From Chitinophagaceae bacterium (GTDB taxonomy: Bacteria > Bacteroidota > Bacteroidia > Chitinophagales > Chitinophagaceae), in assembly GCA_947378615.1 (NCBI GenBank), contig CANCKV010000202.1:1-6369 (forward strand): DNA of 6,369 nucleotides. Reading direction: 5' to 3'. The first letter of the stretch is position 1, and each line of letters opens with the position of its first letter. The notes beneath the pieces are model-generated. The model did not search any database. It saw nothing but the letters and a program-made list of their open reading frames with translations, and was not told the origin of the DNA. Below, in pieces: positions 1 through 6,210 of this stretch. Both the position numbers and the translations under genes were made by a program.

Positions 1-73
1 TCATTATTCCCAATTTTTCGTGAATGTAATTGATTTGTATGTTGACTCCCCTATTTACTTTTTGTGACTTCAT
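1..73 (-). CDS. possible start of a divergent gene (partial, weak)
   Basis: On the minus strand an ATG at 73-71 opens a reading frame that runs to the window edge without a stop (24 codons, beginning MKSQKVNRGVNI). A purine-rich stretch (ggaaa) lies just before the ATG. If real, this gene is transcribed away from the ATPase operon and the repeat-rich stretch to its right is a divergent intergenic region. The evidence is thin: 24 open codons can occur by chance, and a + strand frame is also open from position 2 to a TGA at 65-67, so the stretch could instead be the tail of an upstream + strand gene. I recognise no protein family in either reading. Confidence 0.2.
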   Translation of the reverse strand, partial: MKSQKVNRGVNIQINYIHEKLGIM

Positions 74-128
74 TTTCCATTTCTAATTCTCCACACATTT
101 TCCATTTTCCATTTTCAATTATCAATTA
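71..128. repeat. short tandem 7-bp repeats in the upstream region
   Basis: Three direct tandem copies of CATTTTC occupy 96-116, and a further copy stands at 71-77. They are followed by two tandem copies of TCAATTA at 115-128. The same 12-mer, CATTTTCCATTT, therefore occurs at 71-82, 96-107 and 103-114. The run ends immediately upstream of the probable -7 promoter element. It may be simple low-complexity intergenic sequence, or binding sites for a regulator. The sequence alone does not decide between these. Confidence 0.6.
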
Positions 129-131
129 CCA

Positions 132-139
132 TATTTTTG
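132..139 (+). promoter_or_regulatory. probable Bacteroidota-type promoter (-7 box)
   Basis: TATTTTTG at 132-139 matches exactly the TAnnTTTG -7 element used by the primary sigma factor of Bacteroidota. No perfect TTTG or TTG -33 element is found at the usual 17-23 bp spacing; the closest are TTTC at 106-109 (22 bp) and at 113-116 (15 bp). Transcription would start near 145, leaving a leader of about 20 bases before the ATG at 167. The match also argues against translation starting at the TTG at 137-139, which lies inside the box. An eight-base AT-rich motif can arise by chance. Confidence 0.4.
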
Positions 140-166
140 TCCACTTTAAACTCTACTTACTTTTCA

Positions 167-2851
167 ATGCAGCAAACACCCGACATTCAACATAAATTTA
201 CTACATCAATCAATATTATCCGTGATAGTGATAGGAAGATAAGCTATATCCCTACCCCTAATGCAAGTCGGGTTGTCAATCAGTTAGCGAATGACTTCAA
301 GACAGGCATTCGTTCCTTCAGTATCATCGGGTCGTACGGAACAGGAAAGTCGGCTTTTTTGTGGGCATTGCGTCAAACGCTATTAGGAAAGGAAACCTAT
401 TTTGATATTCGCCTACTCGATAACGCCACAATCGACTTCATCAATATCATCGGAGAGTATAAGTCGGTAAAAGAAGTGTTTGCCCACTATTTCAACCTAC
501 CCGATACAACCGACGATTTATCTACAAACATATTTGCCTGTATTACAGAACGCTATCAGCAAACAGCCACTCATCAAACCCCGATATTATTTCTAGTCAT
601 CGATGAGTTTGGTAAGTTTCTCGAATTTGCCGCACATAACGACCCCGAAAAGGAGTTGTATTTCTTGCAGCAGTTAGCCGAGTTTGTCAATAATCCCGAT
701 AATAACATCATCCTCTGCACCACCGTGCATCAGAATTTCGATGCCTACGCTGTCGCCTTAAATCAAGCACAAAAGCAAGAGTGGACAAAGGTAAAAGGTC
801 GTTTCAGAGAAATTACCTTCAATGAACCCGTAGAGCAATTGTTGTTTTTGGCTGCCGAGCATCTGAATAGGAATCCTTCGAGTGGCGGGTATTCCAAATC
901 TATCAAGGAGGCCGTCAAGCTATTAACCACTTCAAAGGCATTTAGTTTCAATAGTGAGTACATCAATGAAATTGCCGAAAAGTTGTTTCCCCTCGATATC
1001 CTTTCTGCTTTTACCCTAACCCTTTCCCTACAGAAATACGGACAGAATGAGCGTTCTCTTTTCTCCTTCTTAGAATCTACCGACCATACAGGATTGTCTC
1101 AACACCTTGATTCAAAGAAAGGGCTCTACACGATTGCCGATGTTTATGACTATCTTATCTACAACTTTTATTCTCTCCTAAATTCAAAGTACAATACCGA
1201 TTTCATTGCATGGAAATCCATTAAAAGTGCTTTAGATAGGATAGAAACCTCTTTCGAGGAGAATATTGTAGAATATACCAAGATTGTCAAGGTGATAGGC
1301 TTATTGAATATAAATACGATTGCAGGTTCAAGACTCGATGATGTTTTCTTAACCCATTATCTAAAGCAATGCGTAGGCATTTCTAATGCTGATTCATTGA
1401 TTAAGGCACTTGAAAAGAAGGGAATTATTCTATATAGAAACTATAATAAGCGTTTCGTACTCTTCGAAGGAACCGATATAGATATTGATGATGAAATAGA
1501 AAAGGCAGGAAGTGCAATTGATGGAATCATTGATATTGTTACCTTATTAAAAAGATACTATGAACTTCCTCCGATTGTTGCAAAGAGGGCGATGTTCGAA
1601 AAAGGCACGCCACGTCTCTTTGAATATAGAATCTCTAATGAGCCAATCAATGACATTCCGCAAGATGAGATTGATGGTTTTGTCAACTTGATTTTCAATG
1701 AAAATGACAGCTTGAACGAAGTCATCGAGCATTCAAAAAACAATGAAGAGGCTATCTTATATTGTTATTATACCGATGCAAAGGCGATTAAGGACCTATT
1801 GTTTGAGATAGAAAAGGTGCAACATGTAATTGAAAACTTCTTTGATGACAAAATCGCTGTCCGAGAGCTCAACAATATCTTATTAGATTATAAGGAACAA
1901 CTAAACGATAAAATCCTAAATAACTTTTACGGTTCCGAAACAGAGGTAGTTTGGTATTTCAGAGGGCAACAATTAACTATCAACAATAAAAAGGAGTTTA
2001 ATAGAACCCTCTCTAGCATTTCCGAAATAGTGTATCCCTATGCCCCTTCCTTCAATAATGAGTTGGTCAATAAGCATAAGATTTCTCCTTCTATACATAC
2101 CGCAAAGCGTAATTATTTTAGGGCATTAGTAGATTCGTGGGATGAACCCGACTTAGGATTTGACCCTGCTAGATTTCCGCCCGAAAAAACTATCTACATT
2201 ACCCTATTAAAGGAGAATGGAATTGATTTATATACCGATACTAATAATAAAGAGATTGAAGTAGATGAAAATTCTTCCTTCAAGCATCTTTGGAATCAAT
2301 CAATCGAGATTCTCGAGAGTACAAAGCACGGCAGAAAATCTGTCGCCACTTTTATTGAGCAACTCTCAAAACGCCCTTTCAAATTAAAGCAAGGGGTGAT
2401 TGATTTTTGGGTGGCGTCTTTCTTATTCATCAAGAGGAATGATTATGCCTTATTTGGTGCGAGTGGATATATCCCCTACCTAACGGATGAAATCATCGAA
2501 TTAGTCATGAAATATCCGCAAGACTACGACGTGAAGGCCTTAGAAATTGAAGGAGTGAAATTGGATATCTCCAATATTTATCGTCAATTTCTCAATCAGG
2601 CTGAACAATCAAAAATGAGCAATCAATTGTTCATCGAAACAATTAAGCCGTTCCTTTCTTTTTATGGTTCGCTCACCGAATATGCAAAAAATACAAAACG
2701 ATTAGCAAAAGAAACAATCTCCCTGCGTGACGCTATTTCTAAATCTTTAGACCCTGAAAAGACCTTCTTCGAGGACTTTCCAAATGCCTTAGGCTATTCA
2801 ATCGAATCCTTACAACAATCGAAGACTGATTTTCAGATTTGTCTAAATTAG
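167..2851 (+). CDS. BrxC/PglY-like P-loop ATPase, N-terminal part
   Basis: This is a large AAA-type ATPase, probably the NTP-driven motor or regulator of the defence operon. Counting from the ATG at 167, the product is 894 aa. Walker A is GSYGTGKS at residues 55-62. Walker B is LFLVIDEFGK at 141-150, with D146 and E147. A sensor-1-like strand (IILCTTVHQNF, 181-191) is followed by VKGRFREITFNEP (209-221), whose GRF arginine could act in trans as an arginine finger. The remaining 650 or so residues are mostly predicted helical and match nothing I can name. The layout recalls BREX BrxC/PglY ATPases, but this is resemblance by eye. A TTG at 137 would add ten residues; I prefer the ATG because TTG starts are rare in Bacteroidota and that TTG lies inside the -7 box. 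The frame ends at a TAG that probably interrupts a longer protein. Confidence 0.65.
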   Translation: MQQTPDIQHKFTTSINIIRDSDRKISYIPTPNASRVVNQLANDFKTGIRSFSIIGSYGTGKSAFLWALRQTLLGKETYFDIRLLDNATIDFINIIGEYKSVKEVFAHYFNLPDTTDDLSTNIFACITERYQQTATHQTPILFLVIDEFGKFLEFAAHNDPEKELYFLQQLAEFVNNPDNNIILCTTVHQNFDAYAVALNQAQKQEWTKVKGRFREITFNEPVEQLLFLAAEHLNRNPSSGGYSKSIKEAVKLLTTSKAFSFNSEYINEIAEKLFPLDILSAFTLTLSLQKYGQNERSLFSFLESTDHTGLSQHLDSKKGLYTIADVYDYLIYNFYSLLNSKYNTDFIAWKSIKSALDRIETSFEENIVEYTKIVKVIGLLNINTIAGSRLDDVFLTHYLKQCVGISNADSLIKALEKKGIILYRNYNKRFVLFEGTDIDIDDEIEKAGSAIDGIIDIVTLLKRYYELPPIVAKRAMFEKGTPRLFEYRISNEPINDIPQDEIDGFVNLIFNENDSLNEVIEHSKNNEEAILYCYYTDAKAIKDLLFEIEKVQHVIENFFDDKIAVRELNNILLDYKEQLNDKILNNFYGSETEVVWYFRGQQLTINNKKEFNRTLSSISEIVYPYAPSFNNELVNKHKISPSIHTAKRNYFRALVDSWDEPDLGFDPARFPPEKTIYITLLKENGIDLYTDTNNKEIEVDENSSFKHLWNQSIEILESTKHGRKSVATFIEQLSKRPFKLKQGVIDFWVASFLFIKRNDYALFGASGYIPYLTDEIIELVMKYPQDYDVKALEIEGVKLDISNIYRQFLNQAEQSKMSNQLFIETIKPFLSFYGSLTEYAKNTKRLAKETISLRDAISKSLDPEKTFFEDFPNALGYSIESLQQSKTDFQICLN

Positions 2852-2896
2852 TTGTAAGAGGCAATACGAAAATTAAGAACTTGTCAGGATAGTTTA

Positions 2897-3373
2897 GTGG
2901 AGCGATTTGAGAGTTTCATCAATACAGAATTTATTGGCGAACAAGTCAATTTCGAAGATTATAAAACTATTCTACAAAACCGTTTTAAAAAGCTAAAAAA
3001 GCATCTTTGTTTACCCATTCAAAAAACATTTATACAGCGGCTCGATTCGCAGTTAGATGATAAAAATGCTTGGCTAAATTCTATTTCTCAATCTGTTGTC
3101 GGCAAACCCCTCAATAACTTTAAGGACGAAGATGAATTTGCACTTTACGATAAATTCAAGACTTTAATCAGCGATTTAGATAGTCTTACCAATCTATCGG
3201 AGGAAGATGTAAATGAGGAAACAGAAGAGGTTTTTGGTATAGAATTCAGTTCCTTTTCGGAAGGAATCAAAAAAAGCTTTATCCGATTACCTAAAGCGAA
3301 AAGTTTTGAGGCAAACTCAATGCAGGTCAATATCAAAAAGTCACTTACTAAGGATAAAACACTATTATTGTAG
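2897..3373 (+). CDS. detached C-terminal part of the ATPase
   Basis: This 158-aa reading frame is most likely the tail of the upstream ATPase rather than an independent gene. It lies in exactly the same frame, 45 bp after the preceding stop. Its first start is a GTG with no ribosome binding site, and the frame encodes plausible helical sequence (EAIRKLRTCQDSLVERF) before that GTG, back to the TAA at 2855. The product is charged and helical, with a stretch of basic residues near the start (RFKKLKKH) and an acidic segment in the middle (SEEDVNEETEEV). It has no catalytic motif I recognise. It stops abruptly at KDKTLLL, followed by a second in-frame stop. The -1 frame gives a better ending that couples to the next gene. 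If expressed separately it could still be a partner of the N-terminal piece, but I consider that less likely. Confidence 0.55.
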   Translation: MERFESFINTEFIGEQVNFEDYKTILQNRFKKLKKHLCLPIQKTFIQRLDSQLDDKNAWLNSISQSVVGKPLNNFKDEDEFALYDKFKTLISDLDSLTNLSEEDVNEETEEVFGIEFSSFSEGIKKSFIRLPKAKSFEANSMQVNIKKSLTKDKTLLL

Positions 3374-3406
3374 TAATCACGAACGTTTTAAAAGAATTAT
3401 TAAATA

Positions 3407-4513
3407 ATGAGTAAAGTCAGGCATGTTTTAGGAATATCAGGAGGTAAGGACAGTGCCGCTTTAGCCATCTATATGAAAGACCACTACCCTCATCTAGATA
3501 TTGAATACTACACTTGTGATACGGGTAAGGAATTAGAAGAAACCTATCAGTTAATCACTAATCTAGAAATTTACTTAGGCAAAAAGATTACACTACTAAG
3601 GGCAGCTGAAGGAAGTAATGAAGACCCTTTTGAGCATTATCTTAAATTATACGGAGGCTATATTCCTTCATCAACAGCAAGGTGGTGTACCAAAAAACTC
3701 AAGCTTGAACCCTTCGAAAGATTTGTAGGCGATGAGCCTGTTATCTCCTATGTAGGTATCAGAGGTGATGAAGACAGGGAAGGATATATTTCTAAAAAGA
3801 CAACCATTCAGAGCATATTTCCCTTTCGGAAAAATATATGGAGCGAGGATGTCATTAATAAGGTATTGAGCAATAGCAATAGTAGTCAGGTGATTAGTCT
3901 GTATGAATCTTTGGAGAAAAAGAAATTGAAGAGTCATTTCCTCGATTTATTAAAACATCCGATTACCCCTAATTTCACACAAACACAAAAGTTAAACCTA
4001 TTATTAGATACAAGCATTTCCGAATTCAATGCAATTGTTTTTGCCTACCTCAAAACAACAAATTATCCCTTAGCAAACGAGGAAAACTTTGAATTGATTG
4101 ATAATGAAGAAGTCTTAGTAAGGGCTGATATCTTTAGAATCCTCGAAGAAAGTGGTGTAGGTGTACCTGCCTACTACAAGGAAATTGGCTTTGAAGTCAA
4201 TGACAAGAAGGGTACTTATGCCCGCAGCCGTTCAGGTTGTTATTTCTGTTTCTTTCAACAAAAGATAGAGTGGGTGTGGCTTTACGAACAACATCCCGAC
4301 CGCTATTCAAAAGCGATGGAATATGAAAAAGATGGTTTCACTTGGAATCAAGATGAAACGCTTGCAGATTTGATTAAACCAAAAAGAATACTGTTTATCA
4401 AAGAAGATAATATGAAACGAAAAGCAAATAAAATTAGTAGGACTAAATCACCCTATCTCATAGATATTCTGGAAGATTCTGAAGAGGATGGATGTGCAAG
4501 CTGCTTTATTTAA
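3407..4513 (+). CDS. DndC-like PP-loop enzyme (PAPS reductase superfamily)
   Basis: This 368-aa protein belongs to the ATP-pyrophosphatase/PAPS reductase superfamily, which activates substrates by adenylation; in Dnd systems the relative DndC takes part in putting sulfur into the DNA backbone. The PP-loop SGGKDS is at residues 11-16. Other family-like blocks are YYTCDTGKE (35-42), ARWCTKKLKLEPF (91-103) and YVGIRGDEDREGY (115-127). A segment of roughly 100 residues follows (about 143-245), before GVPAYYKEIGF and the cysteine motif SGCYFC with C278 and C281. Further cysteines are C37, C94 and a terminal CxxC pair, C363 and C366, two residues from the end. These could bind an Fe-S cluster, as DndC does, or carry persulfide. 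It is longer than CysH-type reductases, and no sulfate assimilation genes lie nearby, so a defence role is far more likely. The ATG overlaps the repaired ATPase stop. The substrate is unknown. Confidence 0.85.
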   Translation: MSKVRHVLGISGGKDSAALAIYMKDHYPHLDIEYYTCDTGKELEETYQLITNLEIYLGKKITLLRAAEGSNEDPFEHYLKLYGGYIPSSTARWCTKKLKLEPFERFVGDEPVISYVGIRGDEDREGYISKKTTIQSIFPFRKNIWSEDVINKVLSNSNSSQVISLYESLEKKKLKSHFLDLLKHPITPNFTQTQKLNLLLDTSISEFNAIVFAYLKTTNYPLANEENFELIDNEEVLVRADIFRILEESGVGVPAYYKEIGFEVNDKKGTYARSRSGCYFCFFQQKIEWVWLYEQHPDRYSKAMEYEKDGFTWNQDETLADLIKPKRILFIKEDNMKRKANKISRTKSPYLIDILEDSEEDGCASCFI

Positions 4514-4539
4514 TAAATCAACAGATAAAAAATAACGAT

Positions 4540-5664
4540 ATGCAATTACCTTATCATGACAAACTTGACATTTCTAAATTAACTGCTGTATTTTCAGATG
4601 TACAAAAATCGTATAAGTTTTATTGGTTTCTATCCATTTTAGACATACTTCAAGAAAGTGAACTTACACTTATTCCAATTAATGACATATTATTAAGGAT
4701 GGTAGCTCATGTTTGGTATCCCTTGGACTATTATAAATTATCTTTTGGTAAAAAAGATAGATTCAAAAATATAGCTCACTTTATTACAGGTAAGATTTAT
4801 ATAGATAATAATCCCAATTCTCCTTCTCTGATAGAACAGATAAAATCAAAACTCCCATCGGAAGAACAAAATTCATTAAATGCAAGAGTGGAAACGTTGA
4901 TTAATTATGTTCCTTATCGCTTTTTACGTCCTTTCTTTTCAGAAGAAACAAGTGGAATTTTAGACACGCTAGTCAATAATAAGATAAAAGGTCTTCTTGA
5001 ACAATATTTTCATAGTTCACCCGAAAGAGTTATTTACAAATTTGTTGACAAGGGAAACCTTAAATTCATTGAAGTCAATCCTATTTGGAGGGATTATCTT
5101 AATAAACACCAAGGAATATTAAGAGGATTTATTAATTGGCATTTATTAAAGTTTGTGCAAAAAAACAATCCAAATGTAATTGGACTATCTGAAAAACTTA
5201 ATAAACCTATTAAAAGAGATTTGTCAGATGCAAGTAAGTTTTGGAAAGAATATATTAGAGATGAAAATACACATATTCAATGTATTTATTCTGGTCAAGA
5301 AATAACATTGGCTAATTTAAGTTTAGACCATTTTCTTCCTTGGTCTTTAGTTGCTCACGATTTAGTTTGGAATATCATTCCCACTCCAAAAAGTATTAAT
5401 TCATCTAAAAGTGATAAGATACCTTCGGTTGATTTATATCTTAATCAATTTATCAAGTTGCAATTTGATGCATTTAAGTTTCATTCAGAAAGGGGGGCAA
5501 CTGCTTTGTTAGAAGATTACAGTCAGATTTTCGGACAAACGACTGATGAGATAATTATGAAACCGTATGAAACATTTAATGAAGAATTATCCAAGATAGT
5601 TTTGCCACAAATACAAACTGCGAGGAATATGGGGTTTGATTATCCATTTATCTACAAAATATAA
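4540..5664 (+). CDS. HNH endonuclease
   Basis: This 374-aa protein is probably a metal-dependent DNA endonuclease and the likely cutting effector of the operon. The HNH fold is in the C-terminal third: IQCIYSGQEIT (246-256), then SLDHFLPWS (261-269) with catalytic-type D263 and H264, WNIIP (277-281) with N278, and NSSKSD (287-292). Only one cysteine (C248) stands where many HNH proteins have CxxC, so the structural zinc site may be absent. Residues 1-240 are helical and of unknown function; the opening (MQLPYHDKLDISKL, then YKFYWFLSIL) resembles a recurrent Bacteroidota HNH family as I remember it. I see no recognisable sulfur-binding domain. The ATG at 4540 lies 26 bp after the previous stop; an in-frame ATG at 4492 would add 16 residues and overlap the upstream gene, and I judge it less likely. 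The coding sequence is clearly more AT-rich than the ATPase gene. Confidence 0.85.
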   Translation: MQLPYHDKLDISKLTAVFSDVQKSYKFYWFLSILDILQESELTLIPINDILLRMVAHVWYPLDYYKLSFGKKDRFKNIAHFITGKIYIDNNPNSPSLIEQIKSKLPSEEQNSLNARVETLINYVPYRFLRPFFSEETSGILDTLVNNKIKGLLEQYFHSSPERVIYKFVDKGNLKFIEVNPIWRDYLNKHQGILRGFINWHLLKFVQKNNPNVIGLSEKLNKPIKRDLSDASKFWKEYIRDENTHIQCIYSGQEITLANLSLDHFLPWSLVAHDLVWNIIPTPKSINSSKSDKIPSVDLYLNQFIKLQFDAFKFHSERGATALLEDYSQIFGQTTDEIIMKPYETFNEELSKIVLPQIQTARNMGFDYPFIYKI

Positions 5665-5667
5665 GCA

Positions 5668-6210
5668 ATGCAAAATGAGATTAAAATTAGTAAATTTTTA
5701 AGTTTAATACTACGTCATAACCCAAATAAGATTGGAATAACTCTCGACGAAAATGGATGGGTAAAGGTTGATATTCTATTAGAAAATCTAAAAAAAGCCA
5801 ATGTCTATTTATCATTCGATGAACTTAAAGAATTGGTTGAAAATAACAATAAGAAAAGATTTGCTTTTGATGGTGATTTCAAAAAGATTAGAGCTAGCCA
5901 AGGGCATTCACTGGAAATAGATTTAGATTATCAAGAACAAAAACCTCCAGACATTCTTTTTCATGGAACATCTACAGAACATCTGAAATTAATCAGGTCG
6001 CAAGGACTAAATAAAATGAAAAGACACCATGTTCATTTAAGTCAAGACGAAACCACTGCATTGCAAGTTGGGAAAAGACATGGAACTCCTATCATTTTAA
6101 AAGTCAATTCGATTGGTATGTTTAATGATGGATTTGCATTTTATCTTTCGGAAAATAATGTTTGGCTAACAGAGTTTGTACCAATTAAATATCTACAAAT
6201 CGATGATTAA
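5668..6210 (+). CDS. kptA: RNA 2'-phosphotransferase, Tpt1/KptA family
   Basis: This 180-aa protein is a full-length Tpt1/KptA enzyme. The family uses NAD+ to remove an internal 2'-phosphate from RNA through an ADP-ribosylated intermediate. Family motifs are all present: SKFLSLILRHNP (8-19), LDENGWVKVDILL (26-38), KKRFAFDGDFKKIRASQGHS (62-81), FHGT (98-101), HVHLSQDETTALQVGKRHGTP (121-141) and FYLSENNVWLTEFVP (158-172). The catalytic tetrad known in yeast (Arg-His-Arg-Arg) maps to R16, H17, R75 and R137, so it should be active. Bacteria do not normally splice tRNA by the route that makes 2'-phosphates, so its cellular substrate is unclear. Some Tpt1 enzymes can also ADP-ribosylate 5'-phosphate ends of RNA or DNA. 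It starts 3 bp after the HNH gene, shares its AT-rich composition, and its stop overlaps the next start (ATGATTAA), implying co-translation. Confidence 0.95.
   Translation: MQNEIKISKFLSLILRHNPNKIGITLDENGWVKVDILLENLKKANVYLSFDELKELVENNNKKRFAFDGDFKKIRASQGHSLEIDLDYQEQKPPDILFHGTSTEHLKLIRSQGLNKMKRHHVHLSQDETTALQVGKRHGTPIILKVNSIGMFNDGFAFYLSENNVWLTEFVPIKYLQIDD

Larger units (their letters stand above)
167..3414 (+). pseudogene. whole ATPase gene as reconstructed, interrupted as written
   Basis: This entry covers the two ATPase fragments together. They lie in the same frame, separated by TAG at 2849-2851 and TAA at 2855-2857, and the second fragment stays open upstream of its first possible start, back to 2858. 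Two repairs fit. Either both stops are point mutations of sense codons, or a T is missing from the run at 2830-2833 and an A is extra at 2856-2857, giving the local reading SDLSKLVV between the fragments. At the 3' end, restoring one A to the run at 3356-3359 extends the protein with NTIIVVITNVLKELLNNE to a TAA at 3412-3414, which overlaps the next gene's ATG (ATGAGTAA). The repaired product would be about 1082 aa, close to the size of BrxC/PglY-type ATPases. I cannot tell genuine decay from assembly error. Confidence 0.6.

Noticed and set aside
137..166. TTG start adding ten residues to the ATPase
   Set aside because: TTG starts are rare in Bacteroidota, no ribosome binding site is visible, and the TTG lies within the probable -7 promoter box; the ATG at 167 begins a more typical N-terminus.
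763..966. Minus-strand reading frame of 67 codons inside the ATPase gene
   Set aside because: Antisense shadow of a well-supported coding region that contains ATPase motifs; its product shows no family features.
1547..1743. Two overlapping minus-strand frames of 61 codons
   Set aside because: Both lie within the ATPase coding region and overlap each other in different frames, typical of chance open frames.
2849..2857. Stop-codon reassignment (TAG and TAA read as glutamine)
   Set aside because: The DndC-like, HNH and Tpt1 genes end at TAA in sensible places, two of them tightly coupled to the next start, so TAA is a functional stop here, and no other in-frame stop interrupts these genes.
3145..3336. 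Minus-strand frame of 63 codons
   Set aside because: Shadow of the ATPase C-terminal fragment, with no recognisable features.
3353..3361. Programmed -1 frameshifting at the ATPase end
   Set aside because: The site GATAAAACA does not form a classic X XXY YYZ slippery heptamer in the right phase, and I saw no obvious downstream stem or pseudoknot; a missing base is simpler.
3671..3937. Minus-strand frame of 88 codons
   Set aside because: Antisense to the DndC-like gene across conserved blocks such as ARWCTKK and GIRGDEDREGY, so the + strand reading is the real one.
3407..4513. Assimilatory PAPS/APS reductase (CysH)
   Set aside because: The protein is longer than CysH, has an extra segment and a terminal CxxC, and sits among an ATPase, a nuclease and a methyltransferase rather than sulfate-assimilation genes.
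4492..4539. Upstream ATG for the HNH gene
   Set aside because: It would overlap the conserved CxxC tail of the preceding gene by 22 bp and add a 16-residue extension; the ATG at 4540 gives a start like that of related HNH proteins as I recall them.
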